64,000 nucleotides of DNA, from NCBI GenBank assembly GCA_023425025.1, contig JAFADG010000027.1, positions 1-64,000 on the forward strand, read 5' to 3'. The stretch comes from Bacillota bacterium. GTDB lineage: Bacteria > Bacillota > Clostridia > Christensenellales > Aristaeellaceae. Below, piece by piece: positions 29,301-37,020 of the stretch (position 1 is its first letter; every line of letters starts with the position of its first letter). Made by a program: the position numbers and the translations under genes. Under the pieces are notes generated by a model. That model did no database searches. It had not been told where the DNA came from and saw nothing but the letters and a program-made list of their open reading frames with translations.

Positions 29301-30406
29301 TCATGCGGGAGCTGGCCTTAGTACTCACAACCCAGAGCCCCTTTGAGCGCTGGGACCGGGCCAACACCTTGCTGGAGGGCTACCGCGCCGGCGTTGCCAT
29401 GGCATGCTCCGGCGATTACGAGACGCTGACCATGGGCGATATCCTGCCCTGCCTGAAGGTATACCAGGACCGCGTTGCGGATGGCATCCAAAGCGCGCTG
29501 GACGCAGGCCGTGGCATCATGCCCACCTACTTTTGCTACCACGCAAAGGCCTATGAGCCTCTGCTGGATGAAAACGGCGCGCAGCGGCTGTCCGTTTCCG
29601 GCCTGCCGCTGGTGAAAGTAACGGCGTTCCGCCAGGAGGTGGCTCCCCTCTTTTTGGAAGGGCCTGCCCGGTACCTTTCCGTGCTGTCGCCTGAAAAGGA
29701 CGCGCAAGCGGCGGGGCAGGCAGTGAAAGCGGTCCGCGAAAGCGAGCTGTATGACAAGGCGCTTCGGATGTACCTGACCTCCGTGCCCTTGGATGATATG
29801 GACATCGAGTACGGGCGCATCCGCGCGTTTACCGCCGGCTGGCTGGAGCGGGAAAGCGTATTTTTGCACATGGAGTACAAGTACCTGCTGGGCATGCTCA
29901 AGGCCGGGGCGTACGACGCCTTCTATGAAGCCGCCCGCACGGCGCTGATCCCCTTCCTGTCCCCGGACAGCTATGGGCGCAGCACCCTGGAAAACAGCTC
30001 CTTCATCGCTTCCTCCCGCAATCCGGACCCCCATGTCCACGGCCGGGGCTTTGTTTCCCGCTTAAGCGGCTCCACGGCGGAAATGCTGTCCATCTGGCTC
30101 CACCTGTTCCTGGGGGACGGCGGGTTTGAAATGCAGGAAGGCACGCTCAGCTTCCGCTTCGCGCCCAGGCTTTCCGCCTGGCTCTTTGACGAAAATGGGG
30201 AGGCGGGCTTTCAGCTCCTTTCCCATTGCCGCGTAAGGTACATCAATCCCTCGCGAAAAAACACCTATGGCCAGGGCGGCGCCAAAGTGCGCAAAATTGC
30301 CTATACGCTGGACGGTGCGGAGCGCGTAATGGACGGGGATACGCTGGCGGAGGGGCTTGCGCTGCGGGATGGCCGCATCCGGCGCCTTGACATCACACTT
30401 GGCTGA
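26321..30406 (+). CDS. Secreted GH16 beta-glucanase fused to a GH94/GH149/GH161-like phosphorylase module
   Basis: 1361 residues. A hydrophobic N-terminus ends SWMAC (Cys21 a poor lipobox), so it is exported and perhaps lipid-anchored. Residues about 65-307 are a GH16 laminarinase domain (WADEFDYEGAPDETKW, WGNNELQYYT, PFGIGTWPAIWMLP) with catalytic EIDIME at 181-186 and the closing QVDYVRVYQSQK. Residues about 310-1361 resemble the cellobiose/beta-1,3-oligoglucan phosphorylase clan (GNFRDVCQNRR, GRPGWNDAMNGL with probable acid Asp951, NPDPHVHGRGF, YTLDGAER). GH16 cleaves beta-1,3-glucans. The second module would normally phosphorolyse short beta-glucans in the cytosol, so its fusion to an exported GH16 is odd. 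It could instead act as a hydrolase, transglycosidase or binding module. The exact GH family of the C-terminal part is uncertain. Confidence 0.82.
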   Translation: MKKQSVLRFAVLLCVFSWMACASTKGEGKGMELDLNRLHVGSEVSDAYVDPEAAKGSYDYDREQLAYELVWADEFDYEGAPDETKWDYDVGGGGWGNNELQYYTRGENARVSDGYLNIHLRKEEYGGRSYTSSRLVTRGKQSWLYGKVEVRAKLPFGIGTWPAIWMLPTDFAYGGWPYSGEIDIMEHVGVVQDEISASIHTKSYNHMINTQKTAARTIKGVSEDFHTYTLEWLPDQIIVSVDGMAYFKYAPAKYKADYGSAEWPFDKRMHLLLNIAYGGNWGGMRGVDDTCLPQVMQVDYVRVYQSQKINELTGQKGTSRFTLNDKAVTITDFDKAPAFTSFLPGLTGVRGIPLWVFYCNRGQGISSMGVHHKGNALMEFHPANMAYEKTALEGFRTFIRIGGRCYEPFSPLDRTSGRSMTIHSNALSVTESNGDMELTVHVDYCTLPSAPLGALLRSVTIQNSSGHEQHIEVLDGLPRIIPYGLQLTQFKEMGNLFKSWADVGNLQNSAPMYMLRSSTEDSAKVNKTSGAYFLYSVLDGRAQPIVYDPDVVFGEDTSHLLPLHFMDGGLKNVLSRRQCAVNRIACGFSAVHLRLQPGASQTIDTYVGYTPGPELLNAQLPLFAAVAFAKKKRREAEELAEEMLDDVSTFTAEPMLDAYIRQCYLDNLLRGGYPYVMGRDKVVHLFSRKHGDPERDYNWFAIAGEYYSQGNGNFRDVCQNRRCDVRMKPAVGDYNVWYFFSLIQADGYNPLEIRPATFRVKDRAAAKRLLKQHVLDAGGAVGAVLEGDFTPGMVSGAIAANRVKVTGNEEELINGLLAISEQRIQAAFGEGYWSDHWDYLMDLVEDYLHVYPDKRELLLCGREDYRFFQSGAFVRPRSETAQLTEKGVRCYDSLDTAGAYKQTRWLTDAKGEEVATNLLGKMLTLAVVKTALLDPHGMGISMDGGRPGWNDAMNGLPGLFGSGMPETVELSRLLRFLLSQDSGQTRVPKELALFMRELALVLTTQSPFERWDRANTLLEGYRAGVAMACSGDYETLTMGDILPCLKVYQDRVADGIQSALDAGRGIMPTYFCYHAKAYEPLLDENGAQRLSVSGLPLVKVTAFRQEVAPLFLEGPARYLSVLSPEKDAQAAGQAVKAVRESELYDKALRMYLTSVPLDDMDIEYGRIRAFTAGWLERESVFLHMEYKYLLGMLKAGAYDAFYEAARTALIPFLSPDSYGRSTLENSSFIASSRNPDPHVHGRGFVSRLSGSTAEMLSIWLHLFLGDGGFEMQEGTLSFRFAPRLSAWLFDENGEAGFQLLSHCRVRYINPSRKNTYGQGGAKVRKIAYTLDGAERVMDGDTLAEGLALRDGRIRRLDITLG

Positions 30407-30415
30407 GGAGAAGCA

Positions 30416-31432
30416 ATGATTACAACGATCAAGGATGTGGCCCGGGAGGCGGGCGTGGCGATTTCGACGGTTTCCAAGGTGCTCAACGGGGTGGAAACTG
30501 TCCGTCCAGATACGCGCCAGGCTGTCCAGGATGCCATGAAAAAGCTGAACTATATCCCCAACATCAATGCGCGGGCGCTAAAGGGCCGGCGCAAGGATAC
30601 CATTGGGTTGTTTCTGTCCAGCATACAAGGCGAGTTCTTCACCAACCTGGCCCAGGCCATTCACATGCAGTGCAGCATCGCGGGCTTCATGCTGAACATT
30701 TTTGTCAGCAACGAAAAAAACACCAGCGATGAGATTTGCGCCAGAATCCTGGCCTCCGGGGTGGCCGGCGCCATCGTGTTCAACGAAAAGCTCTCAATCT
30801 CCGCCGTGGGTCAGATTGCCGCCTGCGATACCCCCCTGGTGCTGATCGACCGGGAATACGCGGGGGAAAGCATATCCAGCGTGGTCATCGACAGCTACGC
30901 CGGCGTGACGCTGGCCATGAACTACCTGATCCACCAGGGGCACCGCCGCATCGGCTTCATGCACGGCCTGCCCAGCTATGACGACGATCAGCGCTACCGC
31001 GCCTATTGCGATGTCATGCGGCACAACCACCTGCCCATTCAGGAGCAGTGGCTGCTGCACGGCTATTTTGAAGAGCTGCTGGCCTACGGGGAAATGCGCA
31101 GGATGTTCCTGCGCGGAACGCCGCTGCCGGACGCGTTCTTCTGCGCCAACGACCAGATGGCCTGGGGCTGCATTACCGCGCTCAAGGAGGCGGGCATCGG
31201 CGTGCCGGAGCAGGTGAGCGTGGTGGGCTTTGACGATGTGGGCCAGGCGGCGACCTATGTGCCGGCGCTGACGACGGTGCACAGCCCGGTAAATGAGCTT
31301 GGCAAACAAAGCATGCTGGAGCTTTTGCGCCTGATCCGCGCCGAGGCGGAGCCGGCGGAGGGCGCCATCAACAAGCTGCAGCCCACGCTGATGGCCAGGG
31401 CTTCCTGCCGGTTGAGGCTGGACAGTTATTGA
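30416..31432 (+). CDS. LacI-family transcriptional regulator
   Basis: 338 residues, start nine bases after the GH16 stop. N-terminal LacI helix-turn-helix (TIKDVAREAGVAISTVSKVLNG, residues 3-24, then the hinge helix NINARALKG). The periplasmic-binding-like effector domain follows (DTIGLFLSS, LIDREYAGESISSVVIDSYAG, DAFFCANDQMAWG, VSVVGFDDVGQA). As the last gene of the glycan operon it is the likely local regulator, responding to an imported oligosaccharide. The central-CG palindrome at 13353 is a candidate operator. Confidence 0.93.
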   Translation: MITTIKDVAREAGVAISTVSKVLNGVETVRPDTRQAVQDAMKKLNYIPNINARALKGRRKDTIGLFLSSIQGEFFTNLAQAIHMQCSIAGFMLNIFVSNEKNTSDEICARILASGVAGAIVFNEKLSISAVGQIAACDTPLVLIDREYAGESISSVVIDSYAGVTLAMNYLIHQGHRRIGFMHGLPSYDDDQRYRAYCDVMRHNHLPIQEQWLLHGYFEELLAYGEMRRMFLRGTPLPDAFFCANDQMAWGCITALKEAGIGVPEQVSVVGFDDVGQAATYVPALTTVHSPVNELGKQSMLELLRLIRAEAEPAEGAINKLQPTLMARASCRLRLDSY

Positions 31433-31517
31433 ATGCCGGCGTTCTACCTTATAAAATAGGTACGGGTATTGTCCTTTCTAATTGATGATTGGCATAAGTA
31501 ATCTCCTTGATATGCAA

Positions 31518-31552
31518 AAGGAGCCGACGCAAAAACTGCACGGCTCCCTTTG
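31518..31552 (+). terminator. Terminator of the glycan operon
   Basis: AAGGAGCCG (31518-31526) pairs with CGGCTCCCTTT (31541-31551) around a 14-base loop; the T run is short. Confidence 0.65.
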
Positions 31553-31669
31553 TAGTGTTTCGGGCAAGAGCACCTCGCCTTATGGGATTGTCAAAATACT
31601 AAATTTTGCCTCCCCTTTATTGTTTTATATACGCCATCCGTCTATAAGGATGTAAGGAGGTATGCGCAG

Positions 31670-32188
31670 ATGGAAGCTGTCAAGGGCCCGGACATCATCC
31701 ATGAAACGCAATTTGATCATCTTGTGGCAGCATACCAAACCGCGCTGCTGCGTATGTGCTATGTCTGTCTAAAGGATAGAGCCATGGCAGAGGACGCGGT
31801 GCAGGAAACATATCTCAAGGCGTATAAAAGCATTGAGAATTTTCGCGGAGAGTGCAGCGAAAAATCGTGGCTGATGAAAATCGCCGTCAACACTTGCCGA
31901 GATATGCAGCGTTCAGGCTGGTTCAAACATATGGACCGGCGCATAACGCCAGAGCTGCTGGTAGAAGAATCTGTTGTCCCACGGGAAGATGACAGCTCTC
32001 TGGCCATCGAAATGATGGGTTTGCCAAGCAAGCTGCAGGAAGTCTTGCTGCTTTACTACTATCAGGGAATGACGATTGCGGAGGTTGGCAAAATACTTGG
32101 AATTTCCAAAGTCACCGTTTCTCACAGATTAAAACAGGCCAAGGAAAGGCTGCGAGGCGCATTGAAGGGAGGCGGTTTGCGTGACTGA
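31670..32188 (+). CDS. ECF-type RNA polymerase sigma factor
   Basis: 172 residues from the ATG at 31670, ten bases after AAGGAGG. Region 2 (FDHLVAAYQTALLRMCYVCLKDRAMAEDAVQETYLKAYKSIENF) and region 4 (LPSKLQEVLLLYYYQGMTIAEVGKILGISKVTVSHRLKQAKERLR) are clear; regions 1 and 3 are missing, as in ECF factors. The stop overlaps the start of the following membrane protein by eight bases, the classic sigma/anti-sigma arrangement. The signal sensed is unknown. Confidence 0.92.
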   Translation: MEAVKGPDIIHETQFDHLVAAYQTALLRMCYVCLKDRAMAEDAVQETYLKAYKSIENFRGECSEKSWLMKIAVNTCRDMQRSGWFKHMDRRITPELLVEESVVPREDDSSLAIEMMGLPSKLQEVLLLYYYQGMTIAEVGKILGISKVTVSHRLKQAKERLRGALKGGGLRD

Positions 32189-33284
32189 ACAGCAAGTGCG
32201 GGAAAAGATCGTCCGTACTGTCGATACGTGCTTTTCCGGTCTGCAGGGCGATCCCTTCCTCGTGCAGCGCATCCGAAAGGACGAGGAAGGGGAAATCAAA
32301 GTGAAAAAGAAGCTATCGTTTGGATTGGTTCTTGCCATCTTGCTGATACTCACAACCTTGGCGGTCGCTATTGCGGCAACCCAATTAGGTTGGATAGATT
32401 ATTTGGAAGAGAGGGTTGGCGTCACCGTACCCAAGACTGCGCGGGAGGCGCTGAATGCTACTAAGCCGCAGCAGTTTATGGTCGGCCCCATGACCTTTAC
32501 GTTCAATCAACTGCTCGCAGACAAACGCTTTGTAATGAGTTCTGCCGATATCCACACCACGGATGGCTCCGAGGTGCTGTACGCAGATGATACGAATGTT
32601 TACGAAGCAGTCGATTCCATCAGCAGCACGGTGCTTGAGCGCTACAATCTGGATTCCGGCCTCAGCTGGCTGGATGCCGCCAAGCAGTTGAACCTGCCCC
32701 TCTATGGCATTCGTGCGCTGGCTGAGATTGGCCAGGAGTATGACGGAGGCTCAGGCATGGAGGATGCAATGTGGAGCGAGGACGGCTCCATCGTATACTT
32801 CAACATGCCCATGCTTGCGTCAAAATCGGTCAAGGACGAGCTGCCCGTGACCCTCTACATGTCTGTAACGCAGTTCGACCCAAGCACGGGAGACATCATT
32901 GACAAGTGGCAGATTCGTGAGAATATTACGCTCCCCGTGGCTCCCTTGCTGGCCGAAAAGACCTATCTGCCGGAAGGCGACGCCGAGCTGGACAGGCTGA
33001 AGCTGGTAAGCGTATACGCGCAGCAGTATGCCACAGGCATCTACCTGACCAGCACCTTTACCATGAAAGAGGGCAAAACCGCGGATTCGGCGACAGGCGT
33101 GCCGTATGGCCTGGTCCTTTGCGACGGGGAAGGGAATGCTCTGCCGGCTGGCCTCAATATGTCGTCCGGCTCTGCAGTAACGGCCGTTCTGCCCACAGTA
33201 AAGCTGGAGACCATGACCTCGCTGGAAACGCTGCCGGACAGTCTGATTGTGACAGACGGAACGGTAAAGATTTCTCTGAAATAA
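32181..33284 (+). CDS. Probable anti-sigma factor, single-pass membrane protein
   Basis: 367 residues from a GTG at 32181 after GGGAGG. A cytosolic N-terminus of about 38 residues precedes one membrane helix (residues about 39-62, LSFGLVLAILLILTTLAVAIAA). A large external domain (WIDYLEERVGVTVPKTA...) resembles the DUF4179-type external parts of clostridial anti-sigma proteins. Translational coupling to the ECF gene is the main evidence for the role. The short cytosolic segment lacks a zinc HxxxCxxC anti-sigma motif, so it would bind sigma in another way. Confidence 0.65.
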   Translation: MTEQQVREKIVRTVDTCFSGLQGDPFLVQRIRKDEEGEIKVKKKLSFGLVLAILLILTTLAVAIAATQLGWIDYLEERVGVTVPKTAREALNATKPQQFMVGPMTFTFNQLLADKRFVMSSADIHTTDGSEVLYADDTNVYEAVDSISSTVLERYNLDSGLSWLDAAKQLNLPLYGIRALAEIGQEYDGGSGMEDAMWSEDGSIVYFNMPMLASKSVKDELPVTLYMSVTQFDPSTGDIIDKWQIRENITLPVAPLLAEKTYLPEGDAELDRLKLVSVYAQQYATGIYLTSTFTMKEGKTADSATGVPYGLVLCDGEGNALPAGLNMSSGSAVTAVLPTVKLETMTSLETLPDSLIVTDGTVKISLK

Positions 33285-33349
33285 ACCTATGGCAGGCCGA
33301 ATGCATCGCTTTCTTCATCCGGCTTGACTATATCAGGAGGTAGGAATCT

Positions 33350-34552
33350 ATGAAGCACATTTTCACTTTTTTGCTGATGATATGCATTGCGTTTTCTTCG
33401 GCTGCACTGGCGGAAGATACCCGGCCGCCCCTGCGGCTGGGCAGTGCGGTCGCCGGAACCGACTATTGGGAGGATCACGGCATACAGACAACCATGCCCC
33501 ACTACGGCTGGGATGACTACATGACGATCGTGAAAGGCGATAACGCCCCTGATCTTTATACCTTCCGCACCGACAGTGACGATTTTTTAGCGCCAAAAAA
33601 CGCCGGCCTGCTGGCGGACCTGTCGGGCAGCGAGATCATTCGGGCGTGGACGGACCGCCTGCGCCCTGACATCAAGAAACTTGTCACCACCGAAGATGGC
33701 AAAATCGTCGGGCTTGCTGGACTAGACGGGATCGTGACTTTTAAACCGATGTATTGGCGGCAGGACGCTTGGGATGCGGCGGGCTTAACGAAAGAGGCTG
33801 TACCTGGGAGCTACACGGAGCTGCTGGCTTTTCTGGAAAAATGGATGGAACGAATCAAGGAAAAGCCCGAAACGAATATCTGTGTTGCGAACATGCGCTA
33901 TACGGGAAAGAACCGCTACGTTCGTTGGCTGCTTAATATGCTGATCAACACGTGGGAGATGCAGCAATATGCTGCGGGAGAAACGCTGAACTTCAATACG
34001 CCCGAGTTCATCGCGCTGCTCAAGCGCACACAGGACATCGGCCTGCGGCTATCTGCAGCGGAGCAAAGTGATAAGGAGCGCCCAAACATGCTGCAGCTGT
34101 TTGAAAACTACGATGGCGGGGATCGTTACAACGCCGGCAGGGACTATGGCTTGTCCCACACCGTACCTTTCCGTATCACCAGCGACCAGCCCGAGCTGAT
34201 GCGGGGAATTGCAAGCATATCTGTCGTTCGTGCGGACAGCCCGTGGCTAAATGAGATCATCGGCCGTATGGAAAATGACCTTAAAGACAGAGGCCTGGGC
34301 GGGCTGGGGAATGCGGATCTATTAACGGATGTAATGCCCAGAACATTCAATCCCAAAGAGGTTGACTCCCCCTCAACTGTCACAGCGGGATATTTGAAAG
34401 ACTTGGATGACTATACGGGCACAGTATGCTTTGCGCCAATGCGGACGTACACGATGCACGAGGACGCGTTGGTGAAGTTCTATACGGGCCAATTGCCGGC
34501 GGAGGAGCTGGCGGCGCAGATCAGCGTTCCCAAGCGCGACCCAAACAAATAG
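33350..34552 (+). CDS. Secreted solute-binding-protein-like protein of the ECF locus
   Basis: 400 residues; signal peptide 1-21 (ending SSAALA), no lipobox. The sequence fits a family 1 binding-protein fold (NAPDLYTFRTDSDDF, GIVTFKPMYWRQDAWDAAGL, YTELLAFLEKWMERI, VVRADSPWLNEIIGRM). No permease is encoded nearby; it follows the ECF/anti-sigma pair by 65 bases. It may present a ligand or act as an external sensor for the anti-sigma protein rather than feed a transporter; this is inference. A convergent terminator follows at 34737. Confidence 0.65.
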   Translation: MKHIFTFLLMICIAFSSAALAEDTRPPLRLGSAVAGTDYWEDHGIQTTMPHYGWDDYMTIVKGDNAPDLYTFRTDSDDFLAPKNAGLLADLSGSEIIRAWTDRLRPDIKKLVTTEDGKIVGLAGLDGIVTFKPMYWRQDAWDAAGLTKEAVPGSYTELLAFLEKWMERIKEKPETNICVANMRYTGKNRYVRWLLNMLINTWEMQQYAAGETLNFNTPEFIALLKRTQDIGLRLSAAEQSDKERPNMLQLFENYDGGDRYNAGRDYGLSHTVPFRITSDQPELMRGIASISVVRADSPWLNEIIGRMENDLKDRGLGGLGNADLLTDVMPRTFNPKEVDSPSTVTAGYLKDLDDYTGTVCFAPMRTYTMHEDALVKFYTGQLPAEELAAQISVPKRDPNK

Positions 34553-34736
34553 GAGAAAAAGTTGAAAGGGGTAAAGCCACCGTCCCCGTTGAAGCTGTTC
34601 ACACCGTAACCAACGGCAATCAGGCGCATGGTCATAATCAAGAATTTGGGGCGGCGGCTTTTGTGCTCGAATCCCGCTTTGCAGTCAGATTTCAATATAC
34701 GGAATAGGTGCTGCAGTCCTTCCATGGATGCCAAAG
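34553..34736. other. Convergent intergenic stretch with an open minus-strand frame
   Basis: Between the binding-protein-like gene and the shared terminator, the minus strand reads as an open frame of natural-looking composition (FEHKSRRPKFLIMTMRLIAVG and onward), overlapping the 3' end of the preceding gene. There is no good ribosome site. It could be a dispersed repeat or a decayed small gene; I cannot support a gene call. Confidence 0.25.
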
Positions 34737-34762
34737 GAAGCCGGTCAGTTATGACCGGCTTC
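34737..34762. terminator. Bidirectional terminator between convergent operons
   Basis: GAAGCCGGTCA (34737-34747) pairs perfectly with TGACCGGCTTC (34752-34762), GTTA loop. Short T/C-rich tails lie on both sides (TTCTGCTG to the right; CCTTTGG on the minus side). It ends the ECF locus and the nitrogenase-like operon. Confidence 0.7.
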
Positions 34763-34796
34763 TTCTGCTGATAATATCAAAATGATACCGGCCTTA

Positions 34797-35138
34797 TTAC
34801 AGCTCCTCCAGCGACTCTCCCGCCACAAGCTTTGTCATAACATCCTCAATGAGATACGGCGTCTCAAATACCTTGAAGCCCTTTGATGCCAAATACCGGG
34901 CCGCGCCAAAACCGATGCGGCTGACAAAAACGCTTTCGCAGTCGGAAAGAACGTTCAAAATGGTGTCAAAGCGTTCCTGGGAATGATCAAAGTCAACACA
35001 CGCCGGTTCCACCTGCCGCGTGTCTATAAACCGGCAGCCAGCCCCGTCCACATCCATAATGGTAAACTGCCGTGCACGGCCAAAGTGGGTATCGACAAAC
35101 TCCCCGTAGGTGGTCGCGATTGCAATGCGCTGGGACAT
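34797..35138 (-). CDS. NifX/NifB C-terminal-like FeMo-cofactor binding protein
   Basis: 113 residues from the ATG at 35138 (MSQRIAIATTYGEFVDTHFGRARQF), preceded by AGAGGTG. Matches the Nitro_FeMo-Co fold (HFGRARQFTIMDVD; VSRIGFGAARYLASKGFKVFET), whose members bind or carry NifB-co and related Fe-S cofactors. It is the last gene of the ten-gene nitrogenase-like operon, 21 bases after the NifB-like gene. The NifB-like protein here lacks the fused NifX domain of classical NifB, so this protein may supply it in trans. Confidence 0.85.
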   Translation of the reverse strand: MSQRIAIATTYGEFVDTHFGRARQFTIMDVDGAGCRFIDTRQVEPACVDFDHSQERFDTILNVLSDCESVFVSRIGFGAARYLASKGFKVFETPYLIEDVMTKLVAGESLEEL

Positions 35139-35159
35139 GGAACACACCTCTTCTGTCTG

Positions 35160-36053
35160 TCATCCATGGGAGAAGGTTTCCGCCGCCGCAATCCTGCGCG
35201 GGCTGATTTTTTCGCGCAGGTCCGTTTCCCCCGGCACGCCGATGGCGTCCGCACGGCAATGCTGGCAATGTTGAAAAACTTCAATATACTTTTGTGCCGC
35301 CATACGGGCAAGGGCAATTTCAGAGCAGGTGGGAATGGCTTCACCCGACAGTTCATTTTGCGGGATAAGCGGGATAATGTTGTACAGATGCGCGCCGGCC
35401 TCTTTTACGGCCTTGGCGATATCTGCGATAAACGGTCCGTTGATGCCGGGCACAAGCACCGTGTTCACCTTGACAACTATCCCTGCCTCCGCGGCCAGGC
35501 GAATGCCCTCCAACTGGTTGCGGATCAACAGCGCCATAGCGTCCTTACCGGACAGCGCTTCCCCCTCATAGACAATACCGGCGCACAGCCGGGATAGGCG
35601 CTCGGGGTCGATGTCGTTGACGGTAACGGTCAGCGTATCAATGCCCACCTCTATCAGCTCGTGTATCCTTTGCGGCAGGAGCAGCCCGTTGGTGGAAAGG
35701 CACAGAATCAAGTAAGGAAATTTTGCCTTTACCAGCCGGAAGGCTTCCAATGCGTAATCAGAAGCCAGCGCGTCGCCCGGTCCGGCGATGCCCACAACGC
35801 TAAGACACGGGGAAAGGGCCAGCGCCTTTTCCACCGTTTCCAGCGCTTCCTCCGGTGTTGCCACGCGGTCGGTTACACCAGGCCGTTCCTCCCAATTGTT
35901 TCTGACACGGCTGCAAAACCGGCAGGCAATATTGCATGTTGGGCTGACCGGAAGATGGATGCGCCCCTTGCCATTTTTGCGGCCGATGGAAAAGCAGGGG
36001 TGCATTTGCGAAAGATCCTTGCCTTCTTTGGTTGCCCATTTTGGCTGTTCCAT
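35160..36053 (-). CDS. NifB-like radical SAM cofactor maturase
   Basis: 297 residues from the ATG at 36053 (MEQPKWATKEG). Radical SAM motif CNIACRFC at Cys40, Cys44 and Cys47. NifB hallmarks are present: HPCFS near residue 18, RNNWEERPGV after the SAM motif, and CQHCRADAIGVPGE near the end, the sites that hold the K-cluster Fe-S units in NifB. NifB fuses two 4Fe-4S clusters with a carbide and sulfite-derived sulfur into the 8Fe-9S-C core. Its presence with NifH-, D- and K-like proteins and no NifEN suggests the reductase uses the NifB cluster directly. It lacks the C-terminal NifX domain, as in short archaeal NifB. Confidence 0.9.
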   Translation of the reverse strand: MEQPKWATKEGKDLSQMHPCFSIGRKNGKGRIHLPVSPTCNIACRFCSRVRNNWEERPGVTDRVATPEEALETVEKALALSPCLSVVGIAGPGDALASDYALEAFRLVKAKFPYLILCLSTNGLLLPQRIHELIEVGIDTLTVTVNDIDPERLSRLCAGIVYEGEALSGKDAMALLIRNQLEGIRLAAEAGIVVKVNTVLVPGINGPFIADIAKAVKEAGAHLYNIIPLIPQNELSGEAIPTCSEIALARMAAQKYIEVFQHCQHCRADAIGVPGETDLREKISPRRIAAAETFSHG

Positions 36054-36111
36054 GATATCGCCCGCCTTCCAATGAGAAAAACCCAATATATCTGAAAAAG
36101 CTTATGCCTTT

Positions 36112-36984
36112 TTATATATGTTGGCCGTCGCTTTCCGCCGCGCTGCGGGAAACGGCCAGCAGCTGATCCGCCCAGCCAGAGGCCCAAGTGCGAAGCTCCG
36201 CCACATCCAATGGTGAAGGTGTGGTGGATACCTCATGCCCGGCAATACGCTGGGCCAATGCGGTGTACACATCCGCCTGCTTGGAATCCGCAGCGCCTTC
36301 CAGCGTCGTTTTTCCCTGCAGCTCGCACTGGGTGACGGTGACCGAGCGGGGCACATAGGCCATGATCTGCGTGTGGGTGCGTTCCGCAAAGTCGTCAATG
36401 ATCTGCTTGTGGTAGGGCTGGTTGATGGAGTTGGCGATAATGCCGCCCAGCAGCGCGCCGCCGGCATTGGAATACCGGGAAATACCCTTGAACAGATTGT
36501 TGGCGGCGTACACCGCCATGAAGTCGGCGGAGGAAACCGTGAACACGTGCTCGGCGATGCCTTCCCGGATGGGCATGGCAAACCCGCCGCACACCACATC
36601 GCCGAGCACGTCGTACAGTACAAAATCCAGATCCAATTTTTCAAAGATGCGCTGTTGCTTAAAAAGCTCTACCGCGGTGATGATGCCGCGGCCTGCGCAG
36701 CCGACGCCGGGGGCGGGACCGCCTGCCTCTACGCAGTAGATGCCGTTGAACCCCTCAAAGATCACATCGCTGGCCTTGACATTCTGCTTTTCGCGCAAAG
36801 TGTCCAGGACAGTGGGGATGTACTCTCCGCCGCGCAGGGTATTGGTGGAATCGCTTTTGGGATCGCAGCCGAACTGCATCACCTTATATCCCAGCTTGGA
36901 CAAGGCGGCGGATATGTTGGAGGTTGTGGTGGATTTGCCGATGCCGCCTTTTCCGTAGATTGCGATCTGCTTGAGCTTTTTCAT
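36112..36984 (-). CDS. NifH-like nitrogenase-superfamily reductase (iron protein)
   Basis: 290 residues. P-loop GKGGIGKST at 11-19, switch region [10 protein letters not shown], and the two cluster-binding cysteines in the canonical contexts PGVGCAGRG (Cys96) and [10 protein letters not shown] (Cys132). As a homodimer with one bridging 4Fe-4S cluster it should deliver electrons to the NifDK-like component in an ATP-dependent way. It is very close to NifH in the cluster region and has the usual length. It lies between the importer binding protein and the NifB-like gene, with 36 bases to the former; start at 36984 ([11 protein letters not shown]). Confidence 0.95.
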   Translation of the reverse strand: MKKLKQIAIYGKGGIGKSTTTSNISAALSKLGYKVMQFGCDPKSDSTNTLRGGEYIPTVLDTLREKQNVKASDVIFEGFNGIYCVEAGGPAPGVGCAGRGIITAVELFKQQRIFEKLDLDFVLYDVLGDVVCGGFAMPIREGIAEHVFTVSSADFMAVYAANNLFKGISRYSNAGGALLGGIIANSINQPYHKQIIDDFAERTHTQIMAYVPRSVTVTQCELQGKTTLEGAADSKQADVYTALAQRIAGHEVSTTPSPLDVAELRTWASGWADQLLAVSRSAAESDGQHI

Positions 36985-37020
36985 AACAGCGCATTATTTC
37001 CTTTCCGCCAATGTTTGTTA

